Source: Tissierellia bacterium
Lineage (GTDB): Bacteria > Bacillota > Clostridia > Tissierellales > Peptoniphilaceae
Length of the DNA: 64,000 nt
Reading direction: 5' to 3'
NCBI GenBank assembly: GCA_030537875.1
Contig: JAUNVC010000001.1
Location: 1-64,000, forward strand
This document shows positions 9,655-18,165 of this stretch, one piece after another (within the stretch, counting starts at the first letter, position 1; every line of letters starts with the position of its first letter). A program made the position numbers and the translations under genes. The notes under the pieces are model-generated. The model was not told the origin of the DNA. It ran no database searches and saw nothing but the letters and a program-made list of their open reading frames with translations.

Positions 9655-9684
9655 AAAGAGGAATCTACAAGGATTCCTCTTTTT
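9655..9684 (+). terminator. Terminator of the glycine cleavage operon
   Basis: AAAGAGGAATC (9655-9665) pairs with GATTCCTCTTT (from 9672) around a six-base loop and is followed by T residues. Confidence 0.9.
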
Positions 9685-9721
9685 GTATAAAATTTTTGAC
9701 GAAAACATTATACAAAAATTA

Positions 9722-9751
9722 TTGACAACGAATTATTTTTCTCTTTATAAT
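9722..9751 (+). promoter_or_regulatory. Promoter of the ferric-reductase-like gene
   Basis: TTGACA (9722-9727), an 18-base spacer and TATAAT (9746-9751), about 39 bases before the ATG at 9790. Confidence 0.75.
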
Positions 9752-9789
9752 AAAAAGGGTTTTTCCCAAAATTATTAAAGAAGGTTATT

Positions 9790-10536
9790 ATGACCTATTT
9801 CGTCGCATTAATTTATGCGTATATATGTATCCGCCTATTGGCCAAAGCCATGGGTAAATATAGAATCTGGACCTATGTCATTTCTCTTCTCATTGCAGTG
9901 GGGATTCAGTTCATACATCCAGATATATTTGAAATCCTAGGACCCTTGCCCTACGGATTTTTTGTGTATCCACTTTTGTCCGCCTCATTTGCTACCGCAC
10001 TCTTTTTCTTCGTGATGTGGTGTCCACTCTTACCAAAACAATGGACCATTACCAAATTGAGCTATGGGTATAGGACTGAACTTTCCATTGTTGCATCCGT
10101 TTTAACTTTAGCCCACAACTTGTATTATGGTTGCATACGACACCAGATTTTCATCAGTGTTATTTCAAATCCAATTGATTGGAGTGAACCACCCTATGCC
10201 ACCCTTATATCTGCCTTTCTTGTAATTCTTCTCATTGCGCTGTGGATCACATCGTATCCATCCGTTAGAAAAAAGATGAAGCCGTCTTCATGGAAAAAAT
10301 TACAAAGGTTGGCTTATCCTTTCTGGATTGGAATTCATCTTCACGTGCTTGTTCTTTATAGACATGTGTTTACATCATTGGCGGAGCAAGGAATGAATTT
10401 GTATGTGTTCAATTCTTTACTAAACTTCATTCTTTTTGCTACGACCATGGTTCTTTGGATCGGTCTGAAATGGAGAAAGGGGTATCAAAAAAGAACGCAT
10501 CATAACAGAATAGATTTTTTTCATAATTCTTATTGA
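9790..10536 (+). CDS. Haem-binding ferric-reductase-like / MsrQ-type membrane protein
   Basis: A 248-residue protein with about six membrane helices. The second half carries the pattern of ferric-reductase-like transmembrane domains: a helix with His109 (LTLAHNLYYG), then a loop with SSWKKLQRLAYPFWIGIHLHVL, where His183 and His185 would complete haem ligation. The WKKLQRL segment is close to the WKRLHRL motif of MsrQ, the haem subunit that feeds electrons to the periplasmic MsrP reductase. No MsrP-like or flavin domain is encoded beside it. It has its own promoter, so the partner, if any, is elsewhere. Family assignment is fairly secure; the MsrQ role is inference. Confidence 0.65.
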   Translation: MTYFVALIYAYICIRLLAKAMGKYRIWTYVISLLIAVGIQFIHPDIFEILGPLPYGFFVYPLLSASFATALFFFVMWCPLLPKQWTITKLSYGYRTELSIVASVLTLAHNLYYGCIRHQIFISVISNPIDWSEPPYATLISAFLVILLIALWITSYPSVRKKMKPSSWKKLQRLAYPFWIGIHLHVLVLYRHVFTSLAEQGMNLYVFNSLLNFILFATTMVLWIGLKWRKGYQKRTHHNRIDFFHNSY

Positions 10537-10552
10537 TTTTTGTATCTTCACC

Positions 10553-10581
10553 TTTCTTTTTGAAAGTAAATATGGTACAAT
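10553..10581 (+). promoter_or_regulatory. Probable promoter with extended -10
   Basis: TACAAT at 10576-10581 is preceded by TGG, which gives an extended -10 element; TTTCTT at 10553-10558 is a weak -35 at 17 bases. It lies 35 bases before the ATG at 10616. Confidence 0.45.
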
Positions 10582-10615
10582 ATCGATAGAGTTGTCAGTG
10601 AATGGAGGAAGAGCT

Positions 10616-11614
10616 ATGAAAAAGAAATTTTTGTGCATATTCTGCCTAATTATGTTCTTTTTAGTAAGCTCTTTTTCTTTGAGCGCAAAAGATGAAGAGT
10701 TCGAGACCATTCGATATTTGAGTGGAATCAAAGATCATGAGTTTCAGCTAAAACCCTTTACAGATATGAACAAGGCCACGGAACACAAGGTATATATGAT
10801 GCCTTTGCGAGAAACCATGGAGACTTTGGGATACAAAGTTGAATGGCATAGGAGTGGCAAGATTCAGATGAACAAGGGATTTTTGCGGGCTTCGTTAGAG
10901 GTTGGAAAGGACAACTACACCAATCGCTATGATCAAAAGGTCTCTTTGTATCAGGTTCCCATCTATGTTGATGGAATAACCTATGTACCTCACCTTTTCT
11001 TTAATCATGTGTTGGGGTACGATTGTTTCGCGATTAAAGACACATTCTATCTTCGGACGAAGATTGAGAATATTTTATCTAAAACCTACGAAGTGACCGA
11101 CTTGGATTTGGTCGGGAAAGTGGTGGAAGTAATTTATCCTTATATTTTGTCTAAAGAAGAAAAGTATATTCCTGTAAATCAATGGGTTCGCAATAAAGTT
11201 CACGGGTTTGTCCATGATCTTGCCTATGATGAGCTCCATTTGAAATACGATATTGGAGTATACAATAAGAATGTCCTTTCTATTATTTTCACTGGAGAAC
11301 TCGTAAGAGACGGACAGTCGTATAGCATTTTTGACTCGATGAATTACAGTTTCAAAAGCAATGGCGAATTTACTCCACGGGACATGTTTCGGCGTGGGAG
11401 TAACTATGAATCCTACATCTTGAAGGCTCTTCTTCGAGGAGAGGATAAGGAGGATGCAACGGTTTCTTTCGATCGTTTAAAGGCATACTTTGTAAACGAC
11501 GCGGTGGTTTTTTATTATCACAATTACAGGGCCACGAGACCAATGATTAGTCATTTCTTTAAACTGGATGAAATTTCAGACATGATGAAGGATGAGTACG
11601 GCGTATTTGACTAG
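10616..11614 (+). CDS. Exported protein with copper-amine-oxidase-like stalk domain
   Basis: A 332-residue protein with a signal peptide (about residues 1-24, ending SLSAKDE). Residues about 50-150 (YMMPLRETMETLGYKVEW, then YVDGITYVPHLFF) match the copper-amine-oxidase N-terminal-like repeat that many Clostridia attach to cell-surface and exported proteins. The remainder resembles sensor-like extracytoplasmic domains (DUF3298 type), but I am not sure. The start at 10616 is fixed by TGGAGGA upstream and by the signal peptide. It ends at the promoter of the pur operon, whose -35 overlaps its stop codon. Confidence 0.6.
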   Translation: MKKKFLCIFCLIMFFLVSSFSLSAKDEEFETIRYLSGIKDHEFQLKPFTDMNKATEHKVYMMPLRETMETLGYKVEWHRSGKIQMNKGFLRASLEVGKDNYTNRYDQKVSLYQVPIYVDGITYVPHLFFNHVLGYDCFAIKDTFYLRTKIENILSKTYEVTDLDLVGKVVEVIYPYILSKEEKYIPVNQWVRNKVHGFVHDLAYDELHLKYDIGVYNKNVLSIIFTGELVRDGQSYSIFDSMNYSFKSNGEFTPRDMFRRGSNYESYILKALLRGEDKEDATVSFDRLKAYFVNDAVVFYYHNYRATRPMISHFFKLDEISDMMKDEYGVFD

Positions 11615-11635
11615 AGTCAAAACAATCGAGATAAT
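11607..11635 (+). promoter_or_regulatory. Promoter of the pur operon
   Basis: TTGACT (11607-11612), 17 bases and GATAAT (11630-11635). The -35 hexamer overlaps the last codons of the upstream gene. Transcription would start near 11643, just ahead of the riboswitch. Confidence 0.7.
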
Positions 11636-11658
11636 ATTCCATGGAGTATTAGGACAAA

Positions 11659-11740
11659 GTGTGCCTAGGGATCCGCAGTTGTAGGACCGAGCGGCACAGA
11701 CGGCTTTTGCCGTTACACCGTAGGGAGAAAAGCCCGGGCG
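11659..11740 (+). promoter_or_regulatory. ykkC-type riboswitch aptamer, probably the PRPP class
   Basis: The leader of purE carries the hallmark blocks of the ykkC superfamily in order: CTAGGG-ATCCG (about 11664-11675), GGACCGAG (11683-11690), a hairpin ACGGC-TTTT-GCCGT (11700-11713), then ACACCGTAGGG and AAAAGCCCGGG (to 11738). GTGCC near 11660 can pair with GGCAC near 11693. This superfamily contains guanidine, ppGpp, PRPP and other classes; the subtype in front of de novo purine genes binds PRPP, the substrate of PurF. Class assignment by gene context is inference; superfamily membership is visible. Confidence 0.8.
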
Positions 11741-11777
11741 GGTAGGTTTTTCCTACCTAACCGGGTTATTTAATTTA
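11733..11777 (+). terminator. Riboswitch expression platform: conditional terminator
   Basis: CCCGG (11733-11737) can pair with CCGGG (11761-11765) outside an inner stem GGTAGG (11741-11746) with CCTACC (11752-11757), followed by a U-rich TTATTTAATTT. The CCCGGG strand is also the conserved 3' part of the aptamer, so the aptamer and this hairpin compete. Ligand binding should block termination, an ON switch, as known for PRPP riboswitches. Confidence 0.7.
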
Positions 11778-11787
11778 GGAGGTGCCA

Positions 11788-12267
11788 ATGAAAGTAGGAA
11801 TCATAATGGGTAGCATATCGGATAGGGAATTATCCGATAAGGCGGAGAAGATATTAAGAGAGTTTGGTGTGAGTGTTTATAAAGAGGTGATTTCAGCCCA
11901 TAGAACGCCAGAACGAGCAGTGGAATTTGCAGAGAATTGTCGTAAAGATGGCTTTGATGTGATTATTGCCATTGCTGGAAAGGCCGCCCATCTCGGTGGT
12001 GTGCTTGCTGCGATTACAACGGTTCCTGTCATAGGACTACCGGCAAAATCTTCTACCATGGATGGGTTGGATTCTTTGTTGAGTATTGTACAAATGCCCA
12101 AGGGAATTCCCGTGGCGACAGTTGCCATCAATGGTGCTGAGAACGCTGCTCTATTGGCGGTTGGTATGATGAGTTTAAAATATGATTCATTGGTGGAAAA
12201 GTTAGATGCGTATAGACGGGAATTAAAAAATCAAGTAAAGAAAATGAATGAGGAGTTACAATCATGA
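11788..12267 (+). CDS. purE: N5-carboxyaminoimidazole ribonucleotide mutase, PurE
   Basis: A 159-residue PurE of the class I type. It moves the carboxyl group of N5-CAIR to give CAIR in purine synthesis. Motifs are MGSISDRE, the SAHRTPE loop and AGKAAHLGGVLAA, then STMDGLDSLLSIVQMPKGIPVATVAI. The ATG at 11788 is chosen because AGGAGG (11777-11782) lies five bases upstream; a GTG two codons earlier would start inside that site. Class I PurE normally needs PurK, which is not in this window. Its stop overlaps the purF start (ATGA). Confidence 0.95.
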   Translation: MKVGIIMGSISDRELSDKAEKILREFGVSVYKEVISAHRTPERAVEFAENCRKDGFDVIIAIAGKAAHLGGVLAAITTVPVIGLPAKSSTMDGLDSLLSIVQMPKGIPVATVAINGAENAALLAVGMMSLKYDSLVEKLDAYRRELKNQVKKMNEELQS

Positions 12268-13622
12268 GTGGGATAGCAGGTGTATTTTCAGCAGATAAAG
12301 AGGGCGCAGCAGGTATTTTATTTTATATGCTCTATGCATTACAACATAGAGGGCAACAGTCTTGTGGAATCGCAGTGAGCGATGGTGGAAAGATTGAGTA
12401 CCATAAGGATGCGGGTTTGGTCAACGAAGTGTTTGACGAGGAAAGCATGCGTCACTTAAAAGGCGATATGGCCATTGGTCATGTACGGATGGCTGCCAAG
12501 GGAGAAGGATATGATTATCCCTATGTGCAACCCATCGTGGCCGGATATAAAAAGGGGAGTCTTGCCATTGTCCACGACGGGACCATTGCAAACTTCCAAT
12601 CCATTCGTAAAGAATTGGAAGATCAAGGGTGTTTATTCCAATCGGAGCTAGACACAGAGGTGATTGCCAATCTCATTGCACGAAATCACAAAGATTCCAT
12701 GGCCGATGCTGTCAACAAGACGGTGGATCAGCTCACGGGAAGTTATGGATTTATTGTTATGACCAATGGTTCGCTCTATGCAGCAAGAGATTATTATGGT
12801 ATCAAACCGCTGTCGATTGGTATCTTAAATGGTAGATACTTGGTAGCCAGTGAAACCTGCGCCTTTGATTCCATTGGAGCAAAGTTTGTTCGAGATATGG
12901 AACCTGGTGAGGTTGTTGAAATAACGGAAGAGGGATTAAAAATTATCCGTGAAGGGGATCCCAAGAGGAGAAAATTGGGAATTTTCGAGATGGTCTACAT
13001 TGCACGACCCGATTCTCTTATTGACGGAAGAAGTATTTATCTGGCTCGTTTGAATGCCGGTAAAATTCTTGCCAAGGAGCACCCCTGTGATGCAGATTTG
13101 GTCATAGGGGCACCAGATAGTGGAATCTCTTTTGCCATTGGATATGCCGAGGCATCCAAGCTCCCCTACTCGGAAGGGATTATCAAAAACCGCTATGTGG
13201 GAAGAACCTTTATTCAGCCTTCCCAAGACCTCCGAGACATCGGAGTGAAGATTAAGCTCAATCCCTTGAAAGAATACATTGAAAATAAACGGTTGGTTCT
13301 GGTTGATGACTCCATTGTGCGGGGAACGACCATGAAGCGTACGGTAAAAATGCTTCGGGATGCCGGAGCGAAAGAAGTCCATATTCGGGTTGGTAGTCCA
13401 CCGGTTCTCTATTCCAGTAAGCTAGTGACCGATACTCCCACCCAAGAAGAATTGATGGCAGCCAACCACTCCAAAGAGGAGATGGCGAAGATCTTAGACT
13501 GTGACAGTTTGGAATTTATTTCTCTGGAGGGGCTTTTCGAGGCTCTGGGAGGAGAGGATTTTACCCAGGCATGTTTTACGGGAATATTTCCCAAAGGTGC
13601 CAATGATACGGAGATAAAATAG
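12264..13622 (+). CDS. purF: Amidophosphoribosyltransferase PurF with a degenerate glutaminase site
   Basis: A 452-residue PurF, first enzyme of purine synthesis, making phosphoribosylamine from PRPP. The C-terminal phosphoribosyltransferase half is intact: KNRYVGRTFIQPSQ and the PRPP loop LVLVDDSIVRGTT. The N-terminal Ntn glutaminase half keeps its fold (ALQHRGQQSCGI, DTEVIANLI), but the catalytic residue that should follow the initiator Met or propeptide is Ser (MSGIAGVF) instead of Cys. The oxyanion-hole HNG is HDG, and RY(S/A)T is RMAA. The cysteines that bind the [4Fe-4S] cluster in B. subtilis PurF are also missing. It probably uses free ammonia. The ATGA overlap with purE fixes the start and leaves no room for a propeptide. 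Confidence 0.9.
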   Translation: MSGIAGVFSADKEGAAGILFYMLYALQHRGQQSCGIAVSDGGKIEYHKDAGLVNEVFDEESMRHLKGDMAIGHVRMAAKGEGYDYPYVQPIVAGYKKGSLAIVHDGTIANFQSIRKELEDQGCLFQSELDTEVIANLIARNHKDSMADAVNKTVDQLTGSYGFIVMTNGSLYAARDYYGIKPLSIGILNGRYLVASETCAFDSIGAKFVRDMEPGEVVEITEEGLKIIREGDPKRRKLGIFEMVYIARPDSLIDGRSIYLARLNAGKILAKEHPCDADLVIGAPDSGISFAIGYAEASKLPYSEGIIKNRYVGRTFIQPSQDLRDIGVKIKLNPLKEYIENKRLVLVDDSIVRGTTMKRTVKMLRDAGAKEVHIRVGSPPVLYSSKLVTDTPTQEELMAANHSKEEMAKILDCDSLEFISLEGLFEALGGEDFTQACFTGIFPKGANDTEIK

Positions 13623-13630
13623 GAGGAGTT

Positions 13631-14668
13631 ATGAGTATTTCGTACAAAGATGCCGGTGTGGACAAGGCGGAAGGCTATCGCGAGGTTGCTCTGATTAAGG
13701 AACATATTCAAAAGACCATGCGTCCAGAGGTGATGGGAGGCATTGGTGGGTTTAGTGGATTATTTAAATTGGGAGCATACAAAAAGCCCGTTCTCGTCAG
13801 CGGTACCGATGGTGTGGGTACCAAGTTGAAATTCGCTTTTCTTTGCGATATTCACAATACGATTGGTATAGATGCAGTGGCCATGTGCGTAAATGATATT
13901 TTGTGCCAAGGTGCAGAACCTTTGTTTTTCTTAGATTATATTGCCACAGGAAAATTGGTGGCAGAAAAGATGGCCTCCATTGTGGAGGGTGTGGCAGAGG
14001 GCTGTGTGCAATCGGGTGCTGCCCTCATTGGTGGAGAAACGGCGGAGATGCCAGGGTTTTATAAAGAAGATGAATACGATATTGCTGGGTTTGCCGTCGG
14101 CGTGGTGGAAGAAGATGAGATGATTACCTCTGACCATGTGGGAGAAGGCGATGTACTCATTGGAATACCGTCTTCCGGGATTCATTCCAATGGATATTCT
14201 CTTGTACGAAAAATTGTGTTCGATTTGGGGAAAGTGGATTTGGAAAAGGTATACGAAGGTTTGGATAAGCCCCTGAAAGAAGAACTTTTAACTCCGACCC
14301 GTATTTATAAAGACGTTGTATTTACTGCACTGAAGGTGGGTGGAGTTCACGGGATGTGTCACATCACTGGAGGTGGATTTTACGAAAACATTCCACGGAT
14401 GATTCCCGATGGATACTATGCAGAGTTGAATCTAGAGGATTTAAAAACTCCGAGGATTTTCCAACTCTTACAAGAGTGGGGTCAAGTGGAAACCAAAGAA
14501 ATGTTTTCCACCTTCAATATGGGCATTGGATTTGTCCTTGCTGTGGATAAAGGTCGAGAAAAAGAAATACGGAAAGCACTGGAAGAAATGGGCGAAGAAC
14601 CCATTTTGATGGGACAGGTAAAAAAGATGGATGAAAATCATCCCAAAGAAGAAAAATGTGTGCTTTAG
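13631..14668 (+). CDS. purM: Phosphoribosylformylglycinamidine cyclo-ligase (AIR synthetase)
   Basis: A 345-residue PurM, which closes the imidazole ring using ATP to give AIR. Family marks are the SYKDAGVD start, the LVSGTDGVGTKLKFAF ATP-binding segment, GIDAVAMCVNDILCQGAEPLFFLDY, LIGGETAEMPGFY and HITGGGFYENIPRM. Length is normal. A GGAGG site precedes the ATG, and the 3' end overlaps purN by 13 bases. Confidence 0.96.
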   Translation: MSISYKDAGVDKAEGYREVALIKEHIQKTMRPEVMGGIGGFSGLFKLGAYKKPVLVSGTDGVGTKLKFAFLCDIHNTIGIDAVAMCVNDILCQGAEPLFFLDYIATGKLVAEKMASIVEGVAEGCVQSGAALIGGETAEMPGFYKEDEYDIAGFAVGVVEEDEMITSDHVGEGDVLIGIPSSGIHSNGYSLVRKIVFDLGKVDLEKVYEGLDKPLKEELLTPTRIYKDVVFTALKVGGVHGMCHITGGGFYENIPRMIPDGYYAELNLEDLKTPRIFQLLQEWGQVETKEMFSTFNMGIGFVLAVDKGREKEIRKALEEMGEEPILMGQVKKMDENHPKEEKCVL

Positions 14669-15216
14669 ATAGGGTACCCACACTTATTTTAATCTCAGGC
14701 GGAGGCACCAACATGGTTTCCTTGGTGGAGAAGACCAAGGATTTTCTCGATATTCGAGGGGTCTATTCAGACCGAGAATCCGGCGGAATTGAGAAGGCGA
14801 AATCCCTTCAAATCCCAGCAAAAGCGTTGGGGAAGACCATATTTGAAGATCTGAAAAAAATCATGGCGGAAGAAACGATTGAACTTATACTTTTGGCCGG
14901 TTTTCTAAAGATTCTACCCCAAGACTTTATTGCATCGGCGCCTCCGATTTTAAATATTCATCCCTCTCTCTTACCCAAGTATGGCGGGAAGGGATGTTAT
15001 GGAGAAAGGGTTCATGAGATGGTCTTTCAATCCAAGGACAGAGTTTCGGGTGCAACCGTTCATAGAGTTGTTGCCGGCATAGACACAGGTCCCAAAATTA
15101 TGCAGGTACGAGTAGATGTGAGTGGAGAATCTTCGGCAGAAGCCATTGGAGAGAAGATTTTACCTTATGAACATGCGCTTTATGCCATGGCGGTACGGAG
15201 TTTTTTAGGGAGGTAA
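14656..15216 (+). CDS. purN: Phosphoribosylglycinamide formyltransferase
   Basis: A 186-residue PurN, which transfers the formyl group of 10-formyl-THF to GAR. The phosphate loop SGGGTNM and the catalytic set NIHPSLLPKYGG (Asn and His), SGATVH and GIDTGP (Asp) are present. The start lies inside the end of purM. The formate/THF dependence links this step to one-carbon units that the glycine cleavage operon can supply. Confidence 0.94.
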   Translation: MCALDRVPTLILISGGGTNMVSLVEKTKDFLDIRGVYSDRESGGIEKAKSLQIPAKALGKTIFEDLKKIMAEETIELILLAGFLKILPQDFIASAPPILNIHPSLLPKYGGKGCYGERVHEMVFQSKDRVSGATVHRVVAGIDTGPKIMQVRVDVSGESSAEAIGEKILPYEHALYAMAVRSFLGR

Positions 15217-15217
15217 C

Positions 15218-16744
15218 ATGAAATACGCATTATTTTCCTGTTATTATAAGGATGGAATCATTGAATTTGCCAGAGCCTTGGAGGAGATGGGCTATGCCAT
15301 CATGTCCACAGGCGGCACATTGAAAGTTTTACAAGAAGCTGGAATTAAAAGTGTGGATGTCAGCGAGATTACAGGAAGTCCCCATATGCTGGGAGGTAGG
15401 GTGAAGACTTTGCACCCCAACATCCATGGAGGTATTTTATATCGCAGAGAAAATCCAGCCGATGTGAAGGAAATATTGGATCAGGGGATATCCCCCATAG
15501 ACATTGTGGTCAATAATTTATATCCTTTTTTGGAGACTTGGAAATCCGGTGCAAGCCATGAGGAAATCATAGAAAAAATTGATATTGGTGGTCCGTCGAT
15601 GATTCGTGCGGCGGCTAAAAATTTTAAATACACCACCATTATCACCGACAATCAAGATTTTCCCCGGGTATTGGAAGAATTAAAACAGCATGGAAAGACA
15701 AGCCTAGACACCAGAAGAGATTTGGCGAGAAAGGCCTTTAATCTCACGGCCAATTATGACGCTTGGATTGCAAAGTATTTCAACGATTTTGATGGTGTTG
15801 AATTTCCCGAGGAATGGACCATCCCCCTGGTACGAAAGGAAGAACTTCGTTACGGGGAGAATCCCCATCAAAGGGCCTATCGATATGAGATGTATGATGG
15901 AGAAAAAATGGGCGTGGGGGCCTGTGAGCAATTGCAGGGAAAGGCACTGAGTTTCAATAACTTCAATGATGCCGCTGCCACCTTGGCCATGATTCGTCTT
16001 TTCAAAGAGGAGTGTGCCTGTGTTGCTGTGAAGCACACCAATCCATGTGGGATTGCTCTAGGAAAGACGGTTCTCGAAGCCTATCAACGGGCCTATGCCG
16101 CTGATGATCAATCGATTTTTGGAGGTATTGTTGCTTTTAATCGGGAGGTCGATGGAGATACGGCACGGGAATTGGTGAAAATCTTTTTAGAAGTCATCAT
16201 TGCTCCCAAGTTTTCTGAAGAGGCTTTGGAAGTTCTGAAATCAAAGAAAAATTTACGACTATTACAAAATCCCCATCTCATGGATGAAGAGCAGGCGATG
16301 GATTTGAAGGTGCTTCCAGGTACGGTATTGGTACAGGATGGAGATGGAGTGGAGGACGAAGAGTTGAAATCTATGACCCAACGTCCAGCCACGGAAGAAG
16401 AAATCCGAGATGTGAAATTTGCCTTAAAGGCTGTAAAATGCGCCAAGAGCAACGCAGTGGTTTTGGCAAAGGATGGTGTCACCGTTGGCATCGGTCTCGG
16501 TAGTGTAAATCGGTTTTTCGCGGTGGAAGCCGCTTTAAAACAAGCAAAAGACAAGGCACAGGGTGCTGTATTGGCATCGGATGGATTTTTCCCCTTCGAT
16601 GACTGTGTTCGTCTTTTAGCCAATCATGGAGTGAAGGTTGTGGCACAGCCCGGCGGTAGTATTCAGGATGAAGCCTCTATACAGGCTGCCGATGAATTGG
16701 GACTGACCATGCTGTTTACCGGAACCCGACACTTCAAACATTAA
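15218..16744 (+). CDS. purH: Bifunctional AICAR transformylase / IMP cyclohydrolase
   Basis: A 508-residue PurH carrying out the last two steps to IMP. The N-terminal cyclohydrolase domain (about residues 1-195) shows MSTGGTLKVLQEAG and TLHPNIHGGILYRR; the transformylase domain has RYGENPHQRAY, KHTNPCGIA (His of the active site), FGGIVAFNREVD and the C-terminal GSIQDEASIQAADELGLTMLFTGTRHFKH end. It begins two bases after purN. purC, purD, purL and purB are not in this window. Confidence 0.96.
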   Translation: MKYALFSCYYKDGIIEFARALEEMGYAIMSTGGTLKVLQEAGIKSVDVSEITGSPHMLGGRVKTLHPNIHGGILYRRENPADVKEILDQGISPIDIVVNNLYPFLETWKSGASHEEIIEKIDIGGPSMIRAAAKNFKYTTIITDNQDFPRVLEELKQHGKTSLDTRRDLARKAFNLTANYDAWIAKYFNDFDGVEFPEEWTIPLVRKEELRYGENPHQRAYRYEMYDGEKMGVGACEQLQGKALSFNNFNDAAATLAMIRLFKEECACVAVKHTNPCGIALGKTVLEAYQRAYAADDQSIFGGIVAFNREVDGDTARELVKIFLEVIIAPKFSEEALEVLKSKKNLRLLQNPHLMDEEQAMDLKVLPGTVLVQDGDGVEDEELKSMTQRPATEEEIRDVKFALKAVKCAKSNAVVLAKDGVTVGIGLGSVNRFFAVEAALKQAKDKAQGAVLASDGFFPFDDCVRLLANHGVKVVAQPGGSIQDEASIQAADELGLTMLFTGTRHFKH

Positions 16745-16753
16745 GGAGGAAAA

Positions 16754-18052
16754 ATGGAAAAATTCTTTAAGTTAAAAGAACATCAAACCAATGTTCGTAC
16801 AGAAATTTTGGCAGGTCTTACCACCTTTATGACCATGGCCTATATTCTAGTGGTCAATCCCATCATTCTTTCGGAAGCGGGAATGAACTATGGGGGAGTA
16901 TTTACAGCAACGGCTCTTTCAGCCTTTGTCGCCACTCTTATCATGGCCCTTTATGCCAAGTATCCCTTTGCTCTTGCTCCAGGGATGGGACTCAATGCAT
17001 TCTTTGCATTTACCGTTGTCATTGCAAGACAGCATAGTTGGCAATTTGCTTTAACTGCTGTTCTTATCGAAGGTATCATATTTATTTTACTTAGCCTTTT
17101 CAAAGCCAGGGAAGCCATCTTTGATCTCATTCCCCTTTCTCTTAAGAAGGCGGTCAGTGTGGGGATTGGTCTATTTATTGCCTTCATTGGTCTTTCCAAC
17201 GCAGGGGTGGTTGTCCAAGGACAGGGAACGACCACGACTCTTGGGGCAGTGACGACCAAGGGGCCACTTCTTGCATTGATTGGACTTATTATCATCGCCA
17301 TTCTCCATGCAAGAAAAATCAAGGGATCTCTTTTAATCGGTATTATTGTTACAACCATCATTGGAATTCCCATGGGGGTCACCACCATTCCCGAAGGGTT
17401 TGCTTTCTTCAGTTTACCGCCAAGCATCAAGGAAGTGGCCTTCCAATTTGTGGGATGGGATGAAATATTCTCCATGGAGATGCTCTTAGTGGTGTTCACC
17501 TTCCTATTCGTAGATATTTTTGATACGGTGGGAACCCTTGCCGGCGTTGCATCAAAAACCGGTATGTTGGATGAAAACGGAAGACTTCCAAGAGTTAGCC
17601 AAGCGCTCATGGCCGATGCTGTGGGAACCATCTTCGGTGCTTGTGTTGGAACTTCGACGGTAACAACCTATGTAGAAAGTTCTGCCGGTGTGGCAGAAGG
17701 TGGAAGAACTGGACTTACTTCTCTTACCACGGCCATTATGTTCTTCTTGGCCCTATTTATTGCTCCACTCTTTGGATTGATTCCTGGAGAAGCCACGGCA
17801 CCGGCTTTGGTCATGGTAGGTCTATTCATGATGACGCCCGTATTGGAAATTGATTTCCATGATGCAACGGAAGCCATTCCAGCATTTTTGACCATTGCCA
17901 TGATGCCCTTTGCCTTCTCCATTGCAGAAGGTATCGTCTTTGGTATCATTTCCTATTCCATCGTCAAAACCTGTGCGGGAAGATATAAGGAAGTGTCTCC
18001 GCTGATGTGGATTCTATCAGCACTTTTCATTTTGAAATTCATCTTCTTATAG
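16754..18052 (+). CDS. NCS2-family purine permease, AzgA/PbuG type
   Basis: A 432-residue transporter with about 12-13 membrane segments, of the AzgA-like (adenine/guanine/hypoxanthine) branch of the nucleobase transporter family. Marks are the FFKLKEHQTNVRTEILAGLTTFMTMAYI start, PFALAPGMGLNAFFAFTVV and DIFDTVGTLAGVA. It follows purH by nine bases with AAGGAGGA and ends at the operon terminator, so salvage uptake is regulated together with synthesis. The exact base carried cannot be told from sequence. Confidence 0.9.
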   Translation: MEKFFKLKEHQTNVRTEILAGLTTFMTMAYILVVNPIILSEAGMNYGGVFTATALSAFVATLIMALYAKYPFALAPGMGLNAFFAFTVVIARQHSWQFALTAVLIEGIIFILLSLFKAREAIFDLIPLSLKKAVSVGIGLFIAFIGLSNAGVVVQGQGTTTTLGAVTTKGPLLALIGLIIIAILHARKIKGSLLIGIIVTTIIGIPMGVTTIPEGFAFFSLPPSIKEVAFQFVGWDEIFSMEMLLVVFTFLFVDIFDTVGTLAGVASKTGMLDENGRLPRVSQALMADAVGTIFGACVGTSTVTTYVESSAGVAEGGRTGLTSLTTAIMFFLALFIAPLFGLIPGEATAPALVMVGLFMMTPVLEIDFHDATEAIPAFLTIAMMPFAFSIAEGIVFGIISYSIVKTCAGRYKEVSPLMWILSALFILKFIFL

Positions 18053-18059
18053 GGAAGAA

Positions 18060-18099
18060 AATAAACCATGTTGGATGGACCAATATGGTTTATTTTTTT
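18060..18099 (+). terminator. Terminator of the pur operon
   Basis: AATAAACCAT (18060-18069) pairs with ATGGTTTATT (from 18085), followed by a run of T. Confidence 0.85.
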
Positions 18100-18165
18100 C
18101 TTTTTATCCATCCTAAGATAATAAAGGATATGGTCCTCATCTGGATATTGTGAAAACTATGAAAT

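Noticed and set aside
11782..11787. GTG start for purE two codons upstream
   Set aside because: It would begin within the AGGAGG ribosome site; the ATG at 11788 has correct spacing.
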